A stretch of DNA of 64,000 nucleotides from Paenibacillus sp. FSL H7-0357 (lineage in GTDB: Bacteria; Bacillota; Bacilli; Paenibacillales; Paenibacillaceae): the NCBI RefSeq assembly GCF_000758525.1, contig NZ_CP009241.1:2604001-2668000 (forward strand), read 5' to 3'. Shown in pieces: positions 1 to 8,474 of the stretch. A program made the position numbers and the translations under genes. The notes beneath the pieces were generated by a model, which did not search any database, was not told where the DNA came from, and saw only the letters and a list, made by a program, of their open reading frames with translations. Position 1 is the stretch's first letter; the number at the start of each line of letters is the position of its first letter.

Positions 1-66
1 GAATTCATTAAACTAGTATCTTCAAGTTTTGGTGAGTTTGTAAATTCTCTCTACCAGCCAGAATGA
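1..66 (+). CDS. C-terminal end of a probable SMI1/KNR4 (SUKH) family immunity protein, partial
   Basis: Reading frame 1 is open from the window edge to a TGA and gives 21 residues, ending in a phrase of the form FxKLVSSSFGEFVNSLYQPE. A hydrophobic 'F.eF...Ly' ending is typical of SUKH/SMI1-KNR4 immunity proteins, which neutralise polymorphic toxins. Only the tail is visible, so the family call rests on a short match from memory. The immunity-like genes that follow support it. Confidence 0.4.
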   Translation, partial: EFIKLVSSSFGEFVNSLYQPE

Positions 67-118
67 TTCCAAAGATCCGCTTCGATAACAGTCACAACAC
101 AGCATTTATGGAGGTAAC

Positions 119-193
119 ATGTTCAAGAGTGAAAAGATTAAAAATTACTTCGATCCTTTAGCACTAAATCTATTGAAGGAATTTGGACGTTAG
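119..193 (+). CDS. Small 24-residue ORF, possibly an immunity gene remnant
   Basis: An ATG at 119 has a good ribosome site (GGAGGTAA) just upstream and opens a 24-codon frame beginning MFKSEKIKNYFDPL and ending at TAG 191-193. A terminator follows at once. It could be a real small protein, but in this setting of decaying toxin/immunity genes it may be the start of a gene whose body was deleted. I do not recognise it. Confidence 0.35.
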   Translation: MFKSEKIKNYFDPLALNLLKEFGR

Positions 194-212
194 AAGTGTA
201 TTTTAGTCTGGC

Positions 213-256
213 AGACTTACTCCGCTCGGAATTTGAGTTGAGGTAAGTCTTTTTTT
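213..256 (+). terminator. Intrinsic terminator
   Basis: AGACTTAC (213-220) pairs with GTAAGTCT (243-250), and seven T follow. It closes the first small transcription unit of the immunity array. Confidence 0.7.
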
Positions 257-333
257 GCAAAGCGTACCAAGCGGACCACTTTCACAGACAGAAAACTATT
301 AATAATATTGATGGAAAGCGGGTTTAATCCTAA

Positions 334-837
334 ATGAAAGAGATAATAGTTAGTCAAGAGTTATTAAACGAGTTTGAGAATATTCAGTGGTTTACAAATT
401 GCGGTAAACAAGCAGAAATAGATTTACTATGTTCGGTACAACAAGTTGATGGGTGGGAGAAAGCAGAGGAATTTGACGAAAAAGATGAATGGGAGGAGGT
501 AATATCAAAGAGTAGGGATAATCTTGCAGATTTTATTATGAGGAAATTAGGATATAGTGTTAGGAATTTCAATTCAATTGTTGCTGCAGTAAGAGAGTCA
601 CAACAGTATAAAACAGCCATAGCTAAACTTTATGATAGTGTTGAAGAGCGGAATATAAAAGAAGAGTTCGGTGATACATTAAGTTGGTTATTGCTTAATG
701 CAGGTATTGAACGTGCGTTTGCCGGGTTTAAAGGCTGTCCAAAGTTTTTTAGCGAAATGCTAGAAGTTCTCAAACTCGGGCACTGTCCATGTGGATGGAT
801 GGGAAGATGGCCCAAAGGTACGTTATACATATACTAA
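334..837 (+). CDS. Hypothetical protein, immunity-like (167 aa)
   Basis: This is an acidic, soluble protein with no signal peptide or membrane segment. Its ending, GHCPCGWMGRWPKGTLYIY, resembles a C-terminal signature (GHxPCGWxGxxPxGxLxxY) that I recall from small cytoplasmic proteins encoded beside toxins in Bacilli. The ATG at 334 has only a weak ribosome site. The gene is AT-rich and lies in a tandem run with two other immunity-like genes, so a role as antidote to a contact-dependent or secreted toxin is inferred. No family name can be given with certainty. Confidence 0.55.
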   Translation: MKEIIVSQELLNEFENIQWFTNCGKQAEIDLLCSVQQVDGWEKAEEFDEKDEWEEVISKSRDNLADFIMRKLGYSVRNFNSIVAAVRESQQYKTAIAKLYDSVEERNIKEEFGDTLSWLLLNAGIERAFAGFKGCPKFFSEMLEVLKLGHCPCGWMGRWPKGTLYIY

Positions 838-873
838 ACCCTTATTAATATATTTTATGATAGGAGATAGAGA

Positions 874-1311
874 ATGACTGACTTTTTAAGTGAGCATAAA
901 TTTGAAGGATTAAAAGTAAATCACGTATCACGTGAACTAAGACTTTTTTCAAATGAACTATTTGAACTCATCGGAATTAGATTTGAAGATACATCTGAGC
1001 TTGAGAGGCAGGTTATTGCAGCATTTTGTTTTGGTGCACTAAATGCCATTGTTCAAAGGGACGAGTTAAACCAACCACAGGCTCATGCTCTTATAGTAGC
1101 ATTACTAATTAACGAGTTTAAATACAGTGAAAAACAAGCAGTTGATTTTGCTGAGGATTTAATTCATGCAACACATAAAGAATATCATCCTGTAATGAAT
1201 GCAATAATTCATAGAGGAATAGATGGCCATTATCAGTATGAGAAAAATATGCTTGATGATTTGAGATCTAATATACTAGAGGTTATTAATACAGTAAAAA
1301 AGAAAGCATAA
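874..1311 (+). CDS. Probable Imm48-type immunity protein (145 aa)
   Basis: The start at 874 is preceded by a clear ribosome site (ATAGGAGATAGAG). The protein is all-alpha in character. Its central part, FGALNAIVQRDELNQPQAHAL, leads into FKYSEKQAVDFAEDLIHAT and HPVMNAIIHRGIDG, which matches my recollection of the Imm48 family of polymorphic-toxin immunity proteins. It would act in the cytoplasm by binding a cognate toxin domain. It follows the previous gene by 36 bp, so the two are probably cotranscribed. No toxin gene is visible in this part of the window, so the partner lies to the left or has been lost. Family assignment is from memory. Confidence 0.6.
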   Translation: MTDFLSEHKFEGLKVNHVSRELRLFSNELFELIGIRFEDTSELERQVIAAFCFGALNAIVQRDELNQPQAHALIVALLINEFKYSEKQAVDFAEDLIHATHKEYHPVMNAIIHRGIDGHYQYEKNMLDDLRSNILEVINTVKKKA

Positions 1312-1394
1312 AAAATGCATCAATCATAATTTGTATGTATTAGATTAACCTTCTATAGAATGAACTTAAAGACTACACAAAAGGGCAAAAGTAA

Positions 1395-1530
1395 CGGAGG
1401 GGAATTTTGGAACTGTAGGAGCGATAGCGACCGCCTTTGTCACCGGATTTCCACCGCATAAAGCGGGTTGAATCAAGAAATTTGGGGACAACAGCGGCCG
1501 GAAGTCCAAATATTCACCGTAGTTACATCC
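1395..1530. other. GC-richer non-coding insert between immunity genes, possible dispersed repeat
   Basis: Within an AT-rich stretch, this segment is clearly richer in G and C and has no ORF. It holds short inverted pairs (CCGGATTTCC/GGCCGG, ACCGC/GCGGG) and ends AACAGCGGCCGGAAGTCC. I recall similar sequence recurring between genes in Paenibacillus but cannot verify it here. The remaining bases up to 1600 show only the ribosome site of the next gene (AAAGGAGA). Confidence 0.35.
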
Positions 1531-1600
1531 TTGCCAAAATGGGGGATATTACACCTTGCGAATTAATCATCCGTACGGTGAGAATAAAGGAGACAGATAG

Positions 1601-2287
1601 GTGAGACGAAATTATGAAGCATTATTTGGTGCGTTTTATGAAATATATTTTGATTATAAAAGCGAGAAGATGAGCAATGCTGAAGCCATTGCCTGTACAG
1701 CTGATGCATATTTTGGTGTACAAAGTAGAGGGGAAATGGAGAAGGCTGTTGTATATATTTCAGAAGGAAGAATCTGCTTAACGCATTCAAAAATATTCAT
1801 TAAAGCAAAAGAAAGAATAGTTGAGGCTTTAAATTCTTTAGATTTACATAAGCTTCAAATTGAAACAACTCCAGATGAGTATAAGGACATATTAGAGCGC
1901 AGAGATATGGTATTAGATGAAATTGATAATATTCCAGTAGATTATAGCCCCTACACAAGATGGTACTACCATGAAATGGAGAAAGAAGTTAAGAACTACT
2001 TTGGGATCATTGTTAATGAAGTGGAAAATAAAAATGAAATGATAGAGAAAGTATTGGAGCGTTTTGAACGTGAATGTACGAATACGCTTAGCGAAAATAT
2101 TGTTGTTAAAACTACGCTTGTAGAGTTACTAATTAGATATGATATTAAGGGAAATGAACAATTTGTAGAAATCACAAAGGAGCTGGAACAGTTCGATATA
2201 AATGATGTAGGTGCACAGTTAACAGAAAATGAGAAGGTAGATCTGTCTATCCGAATCAGCAACTTGTTGATGTTAACCAGGGGTTAG
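1601..2287 (+). CDS. Probable Imm3-type immunity protein (228 aa)
   Basis: The GTG start at 1601 has AAAGGAGA at a suitable distance. The protein is soluble and highly charged. Blocks such as ISEGRICLTHSKIFIKAKE, then YTRWYYHEM and LERFERECTNTLSE, then LTENEKVDLSIRI match what I recall of the Imm3 family (immunity to polymorphic toxins). It is the third immunity-like gene in a row on this strand. It is separated from the others by a GC-richer spacer, as expected where cassettes were added one by one. A convergent terminator follows. Confidence 0.6.
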   Translation: MRRNYEALFGAFYEIYFDYKSEKMSNAEAIACTADAYFGVQSRGEMEKAVVYISEGRICLTHSKIFIKAKERIVEALNSLDLHKLQIETTPDEYKDILERRDMVLDEIDNIPVDYSPYTRWYYHEMEKEVKNYFGIIVNEVENKNEMIEKVLERFERECTNTLSENIVVKTTLVELLIRYDIKGNEQFVEITKELEQFDINDVGAQLTENEKVDLSIRISNLLMLTRG

Positions 2288-2308
2288 AAAATGAAGACAG
2301 GATAACAT

Positions 2309-2334
2309 ATTCAGGGCGGTAATCCGCCCTGAAT
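2309..2334. terminator. Bidirectional terminator between convergent genes
   Basis: ATTCAGGGCGG pairs perfectly with CCGCCCTGAAT around a four-base loop, with T/A-rich flanks on both sides. It lies between the Imm3-like gene and the convergent endonuclease V gene. Confidence 0.8.
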
Positions 2335-2339
2335 AAAGT

Positions 2340-3017
2340 TTATTCGATACTTGCTAAAGCCTTTTTAACAAGTTGGTCTGACTGACGTGTTGTCTCTGGC
2401 AAACGATAATCGGGTGATAGGTGTAGAACCCATTCACAAGCGGTATCTAATGAAATACGATGACCAGTGGAGACGAAGATAGGCTTAACATTATTCTGTG
2501 TTCTAAGAACATTTCCGATAATCTCTCCTTGATCTTGCAGTGGTGAAATAGATCCTCTTGTTAAATTGGGTTCATCATACTCTCCTAATAACCTGGTTTT
2601 TCCACAACCAATTGTAGGAATATCAAATAGAACACCTAAATGACTGGCCAGACCAAATCGCCTCGGATGGGCAATCCCCTGACCATCACAGACAACTAAC
2701 TGAGGAGAGGTCTTGATCTGCTTAAATGCTTTAACTAAAGGGGGAAGTTCCCTGAACGAGAACAGCCCTGGGATATAAGGGAACTGAACAGAATCTTCAA
2801 CTACCACTGATTCTACTATGTTTAATGAGTTTGCTTCTAAAATGACTACTGCGGCGATCAGCAAGTCACGTTGTTCACTATATGCGACGTCTACTCCAGC
2901 GATATAACGAATTTCAGCAAATTGATCTTCTTTTATAACTTTTAAGGATAACTTTTGCTGTAATATTATTGCTTCCGTTTCGGTTAGAATCCATGAATGA
3001 TTTAATATTGGTTCCAT
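2340..3017 (-). CDS. nfi: Endonuclease V (deoxyinosine 3' endonuclease)
   Basis: It cuts DNA at the second phosphodiester bond 3' of deoxyinosine, starting repair of deaminated adenine. I chose the ATG at 3017 because GAGGGATACAAC precedes it and because the protein then has the family length (225 aa) and motif spacing. The open frame continues further upstream into unrelated sequence. Metal-binding acidic residues are visible: D43 in AGVDVAY, E90 in FRELPP and D111 in VCDGQGIAHPRRFG. The strand-separating wedge PYIPG is at 80-84. It is followed by nothing on its strand and preceded by an alkylation-repair gene, so the two form a small DNA-repair pair. Confidence 0.93.
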   Translation of the reverse strand: MEPILNHSWILTETEAIILQQKLSLKVIKEDQFAEIRYIAGVDVAYSEQRDLLIAAVVILEANSLNIVESVVVEDSVQFPYIPGLFSFRELPPLVKAFKQIKTSPQLVVCDGQGIAHPRRFGLASHLGVLFDIPTIGCGKTRLLGEYDEPNLTRGSISPLQDQGEIIGNVLRTQNNVKPIFVSTGHRISLDTACEWVLHLSPDYRLPETTRQSDQLVKKALASIE

Positions 3018-3090
3018 GTTGTATCCCTCATTTTCGAACATTAGAATATACAGAGATTTGTTTTTAGAAAATGCAAACTGCGTCACTGCT

Positions 3091-3930
3091 TTACTTACGC
3101 GTAAGGGTCCGTTTCGCCCGCTCAGTAATACGTTTCGTTTCCTTTGTGTCAGAGCCCTCCAGCCAGTCGGAGCATAGCTGCAGCACCCAATCCGGCTGGC
3201 TTTTGCTGGCGTCATTCAGCCAATTGGCCACCGAGTCCTGCACATATTTGACCGGATCGGAACGAAGGGGTTCAAGGAGCGGAAGCCCCTGTGCCGGGTT
3301 TTCTTTCAAGGCTTGTATATGTTTTGCCCAGACGCCTTGGGGACGTGTCGACTCCACGGCAAATCTGCGGATATTTGCGTCCTCGTCCCGGACCCATTTC
3401 GCCAAGAGGGTGATGGCTGCCTCCAGATTGACTGAGATGTGGGCTCTTACGGCCATCCAGGCAATCTCACGCACTCCAAAATGGGAATCGGCAGCAAACG
3501 GGCGGATATGCTGCAGTATACCGGCAATATCCATATCTGGAGTGACTCCGACGACATAAGCCGCCCAACAACGGACGCTGTCGGAGCGGTGTGACGCCAG
3601 CATGGCGAACAATTGGCCACGCCCGGTCTCAGGCAACTCGCTCAGCAGGCGATGCCACTGCGCTGCAATGGCCGGAATCATCTTCATCGGCTTGTCTTCT
3701 TTAAGCTTATTTAAAGCTGGCAGCATTACCTCTGCTTCATGTGAAAGACCGGAAGTGTTCAGCACAATGGACAATAACGCCCGGTGATCCACTGCCAGCC
3801 ATTCTGTCAGATTAACGCTCTCAATAAAACCTTGATTTAAGAGTTCCAGCACATTTTGCGGAATATCCGCCGCCTTCTTGGCGCCTTTGCGATTTAGGAT
3901 ATCTGCGGGAAGTGAAGCCGTTTCGTTCAT
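3091..3930 (-). CDS. HEAT-repeat DNA alkylation repair protein, YhaZ-like (279 aa)
   Basis: The protein consists of helical HEAT-like repeats. These include the block RRFAVESTRPQGVWAKHIQ, then PVKYVQDSVANWLNDASKSQP and WVLQLCSDWL, typical of the DNA alkylation repair family (AlkD superfamily, B. subtilis YhaZ type). Such proteins flip or trap alkylated bases in DNA. The start at 3930 is preferred because AGGAGG lies about 10 bases before it. An ATG at 3948 would place that ribosome site inside the coding sequence. It lies 73 bp upstream of endonuclease V on the same strand, suggesting one repair operon. Activity as a glycosylase is inferred from the family. Confidence 0.75.
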   Translation of the reverse strand: MNETASLPADILNRKGAKKAADIPQNVLELLNQGFIESVNLTEWLAVDHRALLSIVLNTSGLSHEAEVMLPALNKLKEDKPMKMIPAIAAQWHRLLSELPETGRGQLFAMLASHRSDSVRCWAAYVVGVTPDMDIAGILQHIRPFAADSHFGVREIAWMAVRAHISVNLEAAITLLAKWVRDEDANIRRFAVESTRPQGVWAKHIQALKENPAQGLPLLEPLRSDPVKYVQDSVANWLNDASKSQPDWVLQLCSDWLEGSDTKETKRITERAKRTLTRK

Positions 3931-4008
3931 CAAAAAAAACCTCCTCATGGGTTGCTTTCCTTAAAATACCCTGAGCAAGCGCATGGAGGATGTAATGCAG
4001 ATTACAGC

Positions 4009-4698
4009 TTAAAGACGATCTGATATCAACTTCTCAAGTCGCTCCGGATGGATGCGGACCGTTTTAAAGCCTGTCTGGACCAGGCCGTCCCTGTTCCATT
4101 GCCGCAAGACGCCGCTTACTGCCTCACGGGTGGCTCCAACCATATTGGCGAGTTCCTGGTGAGATAAGGACAGGTTGATCCTCGATAATCCGTCCTGCTC
4201 TTCACAGCCGAATCTGCGGGACAAACGCAGCAGAATATGCGCAAGCCTAAACCGCAAATCCCCAAGTGCCAACTGCAACATCAGACTGCCCATTTCATTA
4301 AATTGGCTGCTTAACGTCTGTATCAGGTTCAACATGAAACGGGGCCGGCTCAGCAGGAACCCTTCGAAGCGGTCTTTATTCATCAGACAAATATCGCAAT
4401 CATCCAGCGTGTCTACAAAGAGCTCTCTTGTCCCCAGCGAGATGCCGGCCATTTCGCCAAAAACATTTCCTTCACTCAGAATATCGAGCGTAAATTGCTT
4501 GCCGGTGCTGCTCAGCTGGTAAAGACGAACCTTGCCCTTTTTGACAAAAAACAACCCTTCTGTAAATGTCGACGGTGTCTGGATCAACGTATTCGCCGGG
4601 ACTGCTGTAATGGAAGTCATCTCCTCCATCTCCATTAAGTCCTCAGTGGACAGATTATTCAGAAGATTAAACTGGGATAAATACTGGATGCTATCCAT
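4009..4698 (-). CDS. Crp/Fnr family transcriptional regulator (229 aa)
   Basis: An N-terminal cyclic-nucleotide-binding-type beta-barrel (about residues 10-120, with GKVRLYQLSSTGKQFTLDIL and EGNVFGEMAGISL) is joined by a long dimer helix to a C-terminal winged helix (LSHQELANMVGATREAVSGVLRQ). There is no N-terminal cysteine cluster, so it is not an iron-sulfur Fnr oxygen sensor. Its ligand is unknown. The start at 4698 has AAGGAGGATCC in front. It lies downstream of the class I aldolase gene, past a terminator, on the same strand. A link to the neighbouring glycolytic genes is possible but unproven. Confidence 0.85.
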   Translation of the reverse strand: MDSIQYLSQFNLLNNLSTEDLMEMEEMTSITAVPANTLIQTPSTFTEGLFFVKKGKVRLYQLSSTGKQFTLDILSEGNVFGEMAGISLGTRELFVDTLDDCDICLMNKDRFEGFLLSRPRFMLNLIQTLSSQFNEMGSLMLQLALGDLRFRLAHILLRLSRRFGCEEQDGLSRINLSLSHQELANMVGATREAVSGVLRQWNRDGLVQTGFKTVRIHPERLEKLISDRL

Positions 4699-4795
4699 GG
4701 ATCCTCCTTGGTATGTAATTGGTACTACCATACCATAATCGAGCCAAAGTTCCGACGAAACAAACTATGTAAATCACGGCTCTGCCATATAAATG

Positions 4796-4830
4796 AACCC
4801 CGGGCTGCATAAAAGCCCGGGGTTTATTTT
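4796..4830 (-). terminator. Terminator after the aldolase gene
   Basis: AACCCCGGGCT (4796-4806) pairs perfectly with AGCCCGGGGTT (4814-4824). It sits just beyond the aldolase stop codon and before the Crp/Fnr promoter region. The T tract is modest on the minus strand. Confidence 0.7.
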
Positions 4831-4847
4831 GTGTCCGATAGCCACCC

Positions 4848-5735
4848 TCAGGTAATGGAGGCTTCGTAGATATCCTTTGTAGATTTTGCGAGCAAAGCAT
4901 TGAATTCATCGTCCGATAGCTGATCGCTGAGCCCTTGCGATAAAGCGCGGGAGAAGCTGGCGATCAGTCCATGGTTATGTGCCAGCTTGTCATTGGCTTC
5001 AGCTTGGGAATAGCCTCCAGACAAAGCCACGACCCGTACCACATGCGGATCTTCAATCAAATCGCTGTAGAAATTGTCCTCAGTTGGTATGGACAGTTTT
5101 AGCATGACTTTTACATCTTTGCCAAGGGCGGATAATTGAGTGGAGAGCTCATGTTTTAAAAGCTTCTCAGCTTGTCCCTTATCTGCGCTGTGGATATCCA
5201 CTTCCGGTTCGATAATCGGCACCAGACCATAACCTGCAATTTGCTTAGCGATGGTGAACTGCTGTTCGACAACTTTTTGAATGCCTTCGGGATTTGCTTC
5301 CTTAATCAGCGAGCGCATCTTGGTCCCGAAGATGTTTTTCTGCACTGCGCGCTTCAGGAGGTCATCCAATCCGGGAATAGGCTTCATGAGCTGAACCCCA
5401 TTTTCAAGTTCGTCCAGGCCTTGATCGATTTTCAAAAAAGGCACAACGCCCTTCTCTTCCCAGAGATAATCGGCGGTTAATTGCCCGTCAATGAAGCGAT
5501 CCATCGTGTTCTCAAAAAGAATAGCACCCAAAATGTGCTTGGAATCAAACGCTGAGCTCTTGATAATACGTGTTCTCATTTCGTGAACCCGTTCAAACAT
5601 CTCTTCTTCATTGGAATAGCGGTCTTCCTGAATACCGTATTGCAGCAGTGCTTTAGGCGTGCTTCCACCGCTTTGATCCAAAGCTGCAATGAAGCCCTTT
5701 CCTGTGTGAATCCGGTCCAATTGTTTCGTATTCAT
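4848..5735 (-). CDS. fda: Fructose-bisphosphate aldolase, class I
   Basis: It catalyses reversible cleavage of fructose 1,6-bisphosphate to dihydroxyacetone phosphate and glyceraldehyde 3-phosphate through a Schiff base, with no metal. At 295 residues it matches the compact bacterial class I type known from staphylococci. Visible features are [17 protein letters not shown] near the N-terminus, PIIEPEVDI (173-181), the Schiff-base lysine in MLKLSIP (K213) and [10 protein letters not shown]. The gene diverges from a short pyruvate kinase gene across 132 bp, an arrangement that suggests shared control of two glycolytic steps. Confidence 0.95.
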   Translation of the reverse strand: MNTKQLDRIHTGKGFIAALDQSGGSTPKALLQYGIQEDRYSNEEEMFERVHEMRTRIIKSSAFDSKHILGAILFENTMDRFIDGQLTADYLWEEKGVVPFLKIDQGLDELENGVQLMKPIPGLDDLLKRAVQKNIFGTKMRSLIKEANPEGIQKVVEQQFTIAKQIAGYGLVPIIEPEVDIHSADKGQAEKLLKHELSTQLSALGKDVKVMLKLSIPTEDNFYSDLIEDPHVVRVVALSGGYSQAEANDKLAHNHGLIASFSRALSQGLSDQLSDDEFNALLAKSTKDIYEASIT

Positions 5736-5867
5736 GGTCGTTTCCCCTTCCCTTCCATAAAGTGAATGGTAACTGTTTCAATCATGTATAGTTTAGTTAG
5801 ATTAAACGAACAATGCAAACTAAAGGAAAAGACAGGGAAGCCAATCAAGTATGAGAGGTGAGTTCAC
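5736..5867. promoter_or_regulatory. Divergent promoter region between fda and pyruvate kinase
   Basis: This 132-bp AT-rich region must carry both promoters. It contains the inverted repeat GTTTA-N7-TAAAC (5791-5807), and TAGTTT/AAACTA half-sites flank it at 5789-5794 and 5817-5822. These could bind a regulator. I see no convincing cre box and cannot assign the site to a protein. Confidence 0.4.
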
Positions 5868-6965
5868 ATGAGTATTGATTTGATCTGCACGATAGGTCCG
5901 GCTAGTTCTTCTCCTGCTGTTCTCAAGGAATTGCTGCTGAGCGGGATGACGACTGCCCGGCTCAATATGTCGCACGGGAGCCATGAAGAGCATGAGCGGG
6001 TAATCGAAGCTTTGCGTGCAGCAGCTGCCGAATCGGGACAGCCCGTACGGATAATGGGTGACTTGCAGGGACCGAAAATCCGTCTGAAGAACGTAAAAGG
6101 GGACGCGATTCGCTTAGATGAGGGCCAAACGTTTATCCTTGACCAGTCTGATGAACCGGGGAGCCGGGAACGCGCAGCGCTCGATAATCCTGGTGTAATG
6201 GAAGATATTTTACAAGGAGCGACTATTTTAATCAATGACGGGGAAGTCAAGCTTGAGGTGACGGACAAGCATCCGTCTAGGATCACTACAAGGGTTATAG
6301 TCGGTGGAATGATCGGCAGCCGAAAAGGCGTTAATCTTCCAGGAACGGTACTTCACTTGCCGGCCATTACGGAAAAAGACAAACGGGATCTTCAGTTTCT
6401 GCTGGAGCATCATGTGGATTGGATTGCGTGTTCCTTCATCCGTGAGGCGTCGCATTTGGAGGAAATTCGAGAGTATGTAGCTTCACTGGGGAAATATAGT
6501 CAACCTGGCCTTATTTCTAAAATCGAAACTATTCATGCCGTGCGTAACTTTCCATCCATCATGGAGGCCTCCGAGGGAATCATGATTGCGCGCGGAGATC
6601 TTGGCGTGGAGCTGCCTTTTGAACGTATCCCCTTTATTCAGAAAGCGATTCTTCGCGAGTGCAGCCTGTCGAAGACCTATGTAATTACGGCCACCCAAAT
6701 GCTGCAATCCATGGTCGATCATCCGGTTCCGACGCGCGCAGAGGTAACAGATGTCTCTCAGGCCGTAATGGACGGGAGCGATGCCGTGATGCTGTCAGCT
6801 GAGAGCTCGGTTGGTCATTATCCTGTGCAGAGCACAAGAGCCCTGAATACGGTAGCCCAATTTGCAGAGAACATGCGAGAGCAAGGGAAAAACGGTTTTT
6901 CACTGGAGGAGATTTGCTCCGAGTCCCTATTTGATAATCTGTATAAGGGACACATAAATAAATAG
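5868..6965 (+). CDS. pyk: Pyruvate kinase lacking the C-terminal domain (365 aa)
   Basis: It would transfer phosphate from phosphoenolpyruvate to ADP. The catalytic barrel is complete: R31/N33 in ARLNMSHGS, GDLQGPKIR, SRKGVNLPG, K218/E220 in LISKIET, ARGDLGVELP (241-250), T274 in TATQML and SDAVMLSAESSVGHYP. The protein stops about 45 residues later. The regulatory C-terminal domain and the Bacillus-type PEP-utiliser extension (family total about 470-585 aa) are absent. There is no frameshift: the ORF ends at a normal stop followed by a terminator. It is probably a secondary, non-allosteric isozyme. The ATG has GAGAGGTGAG in front. Confidence 0.85.
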   Translation: MSIDLICTIGPASSSPAVLKELLLSGMTTARLNMSHGSHEEHERVIEALRAAAAESGQPVRIMGDLQGPKIRLKNVKGDAIRLDEGQTFILDQSDEPGSRERAALDNPGVMEDILQGATILINDGEVKLEVTDKHPSRITTRVIVGGMIGSRKGVNLPGTVLHLPAITEKDKRDLQFLLEHHVDWIACSFIREASHLEEIREYVASLGKYSQPGLISKIETIHAVRNFPSIMEASEGIMIARGDLGVELPFERIPFIQKAILRECSLSKTYVITATQMLQSMVDHPVPTRAEVTDVSQAVMDGSDAVMLSAESSVGHYPVQSTRALNTVAQFAENMREQGKNGFSLEEICSESLFDNLYKGHINK

Positions 6966-7004
6966 CGGCTGGCGGAAATCGTCCCGAGAATCCGAAGGCG
7001 AACT

Positions 7005-7048
7005 AAGCAGCGGGTCTCCCGGTTATTGGAGATTCGCTGCTTTGTGTT
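7005..7048. terminator. Bidirectional terminator between pyk and LtrA gene
   Basis: AAGCAGCGGGTCTCC (7005-7019) pairs with GGAGATTCGCTGCTT (7028-7042), with one mismatch, followed by TGTGTTTT. Confidence 0.8.
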
Positions 7049-7080
7049 TTCGCTCAACCGCCGTTTAGTGATAACCTACT

Positions 7081-8169
7081 TCAAGCCGTTGCTTTGGCAA
7101 ATATGATGAAGAACAACATCAACTCGCCTAATATAAGATGTGGAGAGGCCGCTATAAATAGGTCCAGGGTAAACAGGGCACAAAGAATGCCGGTTAACAG
7201 AGTAACAACGGTGAAGCTGGGTCTAAGATGATTGAATTTGTACTGATAGAGTATGAACATCACGGAAATATAATAGATCAGCACAGAGCCAAAGGCAAAA
7301 CAAAGCATAAAGACGTACTCCAATTGATCTATAAAGAGAAGTTGTATGGAAGCGGCAATCATACTGAGTGAAAAATAAATAAACAAATGCCCGTATATGA
7401 GGCTCTGTCCTGCTGTTTGTTTCGATTTGTCTACGTGCTTCTCCACATTCTCGAAGTATTGCCACCAGATGGCTATCACTAATAAAAAAGCCAGGGCTGC
7501 AAATAAAACAGAAGATCCTGTGAATTTATAGGATTGCAGGACAGACAGCATGCTGACTACCGACTCACCAAGCAGAATCAGGGTGAACAACGCAAATCGT
7601 TCTAATAAATGCGCAGTATGAATAGGCGTCTTGACCAAAATCTTTCGTCCGAGCAGAGGTACAATAATGTCCACAGCAATGCCTGCATATAGAAACAAAT
7701 ACCGTACTGAGGAGTCAAAAAAGAGGGAAACGCAGGAGATAACGATCCCCAGCCCAAAGGAGGCTCCTAAGAATCGGGCTGTTTTCTGCTTATGTGCAGC
7801 CTCTGTCCGCGAAGAGAGCACATACTGGACGGCGGTTAAGCTCCTTAAACCGATATATCCGACAAAAAACGGCAAATAATTCGCATCAAAGTCCACATCA
7901 AGACTAGCGGTCATGATCAAAACAAAAAACAGCTGCACGATCATAAAGAGCCGTTGCGCATTGCTGTCACGGCCGAATCGGTTGATGTATACGGATTGCC
8001 CTACCCAAGCCCACCAAATCGGAACGAAAATCAGGATGAATTTCACCAGATGCTCAACGGAAATACTGTTATGCTCGACATGCAGTAATACATGGGTAGC
8101 TTTGGAAACAGCAGCTACAAATAACAAATCATAAAAAAGCTCTAGCCAAGAAACCTTTTTCTCATGCAT
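7081..8169 (-). CDS. Low temperature requirement protein A (LtrA) family membrane protein
   Basis: This is a polytopic membrane protein with roughly ten hydrophobic segments over 362 residues. The N-terminal signature VSWLELFYDLLFVAAVSKAT is characteristic of LtrA proteins. A later segment, ERFALFTLILLGESVVSML, is the second family hallmark. LtrA was first linked to growth of Listeria at low temperature. Its biochemical role is unknown. It is monocistronic, convergent with pyk and divergent from an APC permease. Confidence 0.85.
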   Translation of the reverse strand: MHEKKVSWLELFYDLLFVAAVSKATHVLLHVEHNSISVEHLVKFILIFVPIWWAWVGQSVYINRFGRDSNAQRLFMIVQLFFVLIMTASLDVDFDANYLPFFVGYIGLRSLTAVQYVLSSRTEAAHKQKTARFLGASFGLGIVISCVSLFFDSSVRYLFLYAGIAVDIIVPLLGRKILVKTPIHTAHLLERFALFTLILLGESVVSMLSVLQSYKFTGSSVLFAALAFLLVIAIWWQYFENVEKHVDKSKQTAGQSLIYGHLFIYFSLSMIAASIQLLFIDQLEYVFMLCFAFGSVLIYYISVMFILYQYKFNHLRPSFTVVTLLTGILCALFTLDLFIAASPHLILGELMLFFIIFAKATA

Positions 8170-8474
8170 TGTTAGGAAGCCCCCTCAGATTCTGCAGAAT
8201 AGGTGTGGAGACTGGTGACGTTTCATCAGAATATATTAGCACACAATTACTTAAAAAATAAGCAAATATTTAGACCCTTTAGCGTATCCGTTATTAGAAG
8301 AATCAGCATACGTAATTCCCGATAAATTCCTTATACACCTTGCGGTTTCGTGATGTGTTTTTTACTGTTATGTCGTAAACTATATATACGTGATTTTCGC
8401 GTAAACCCGGATGAACCGGTGAAGCTGCTGCGGTTCCCCAATACATATAATACAACCGGGAGATCTATAATTTC
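8170..8474. promoter_or_regulatory. Intergenic region between LtrA gene and APC permease
   Basis: No ORF is seen in these 305 bp. The right half holds the hairpin GAACCG-N-CGGTTC near 8413-8435 without a following T tract, and AT-rich stretches suit divergent promoters. I looked for a T-box or other riboswitch core and did not find one. Confidence 0.3.

Noticed and set aside
4009..4698. Iron-sulfur Fnr oxygen sensor
   Set aside because: No cysteine cluster at either end. The few cysteines are not spaced for a cluster.
5761..5830. Possible cre box before the aldolase gene (TGGTAACTGTTTCA)
   Set aside because: It misses the central CG of the consensus and several outer positions.
8400..8474. 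T-box or other riboswitch before the APC permease
   Set aside because: Only a single GAACCG/CGGTTC hairpin is seen. The conserved T-box sequence and a terminator are missing.
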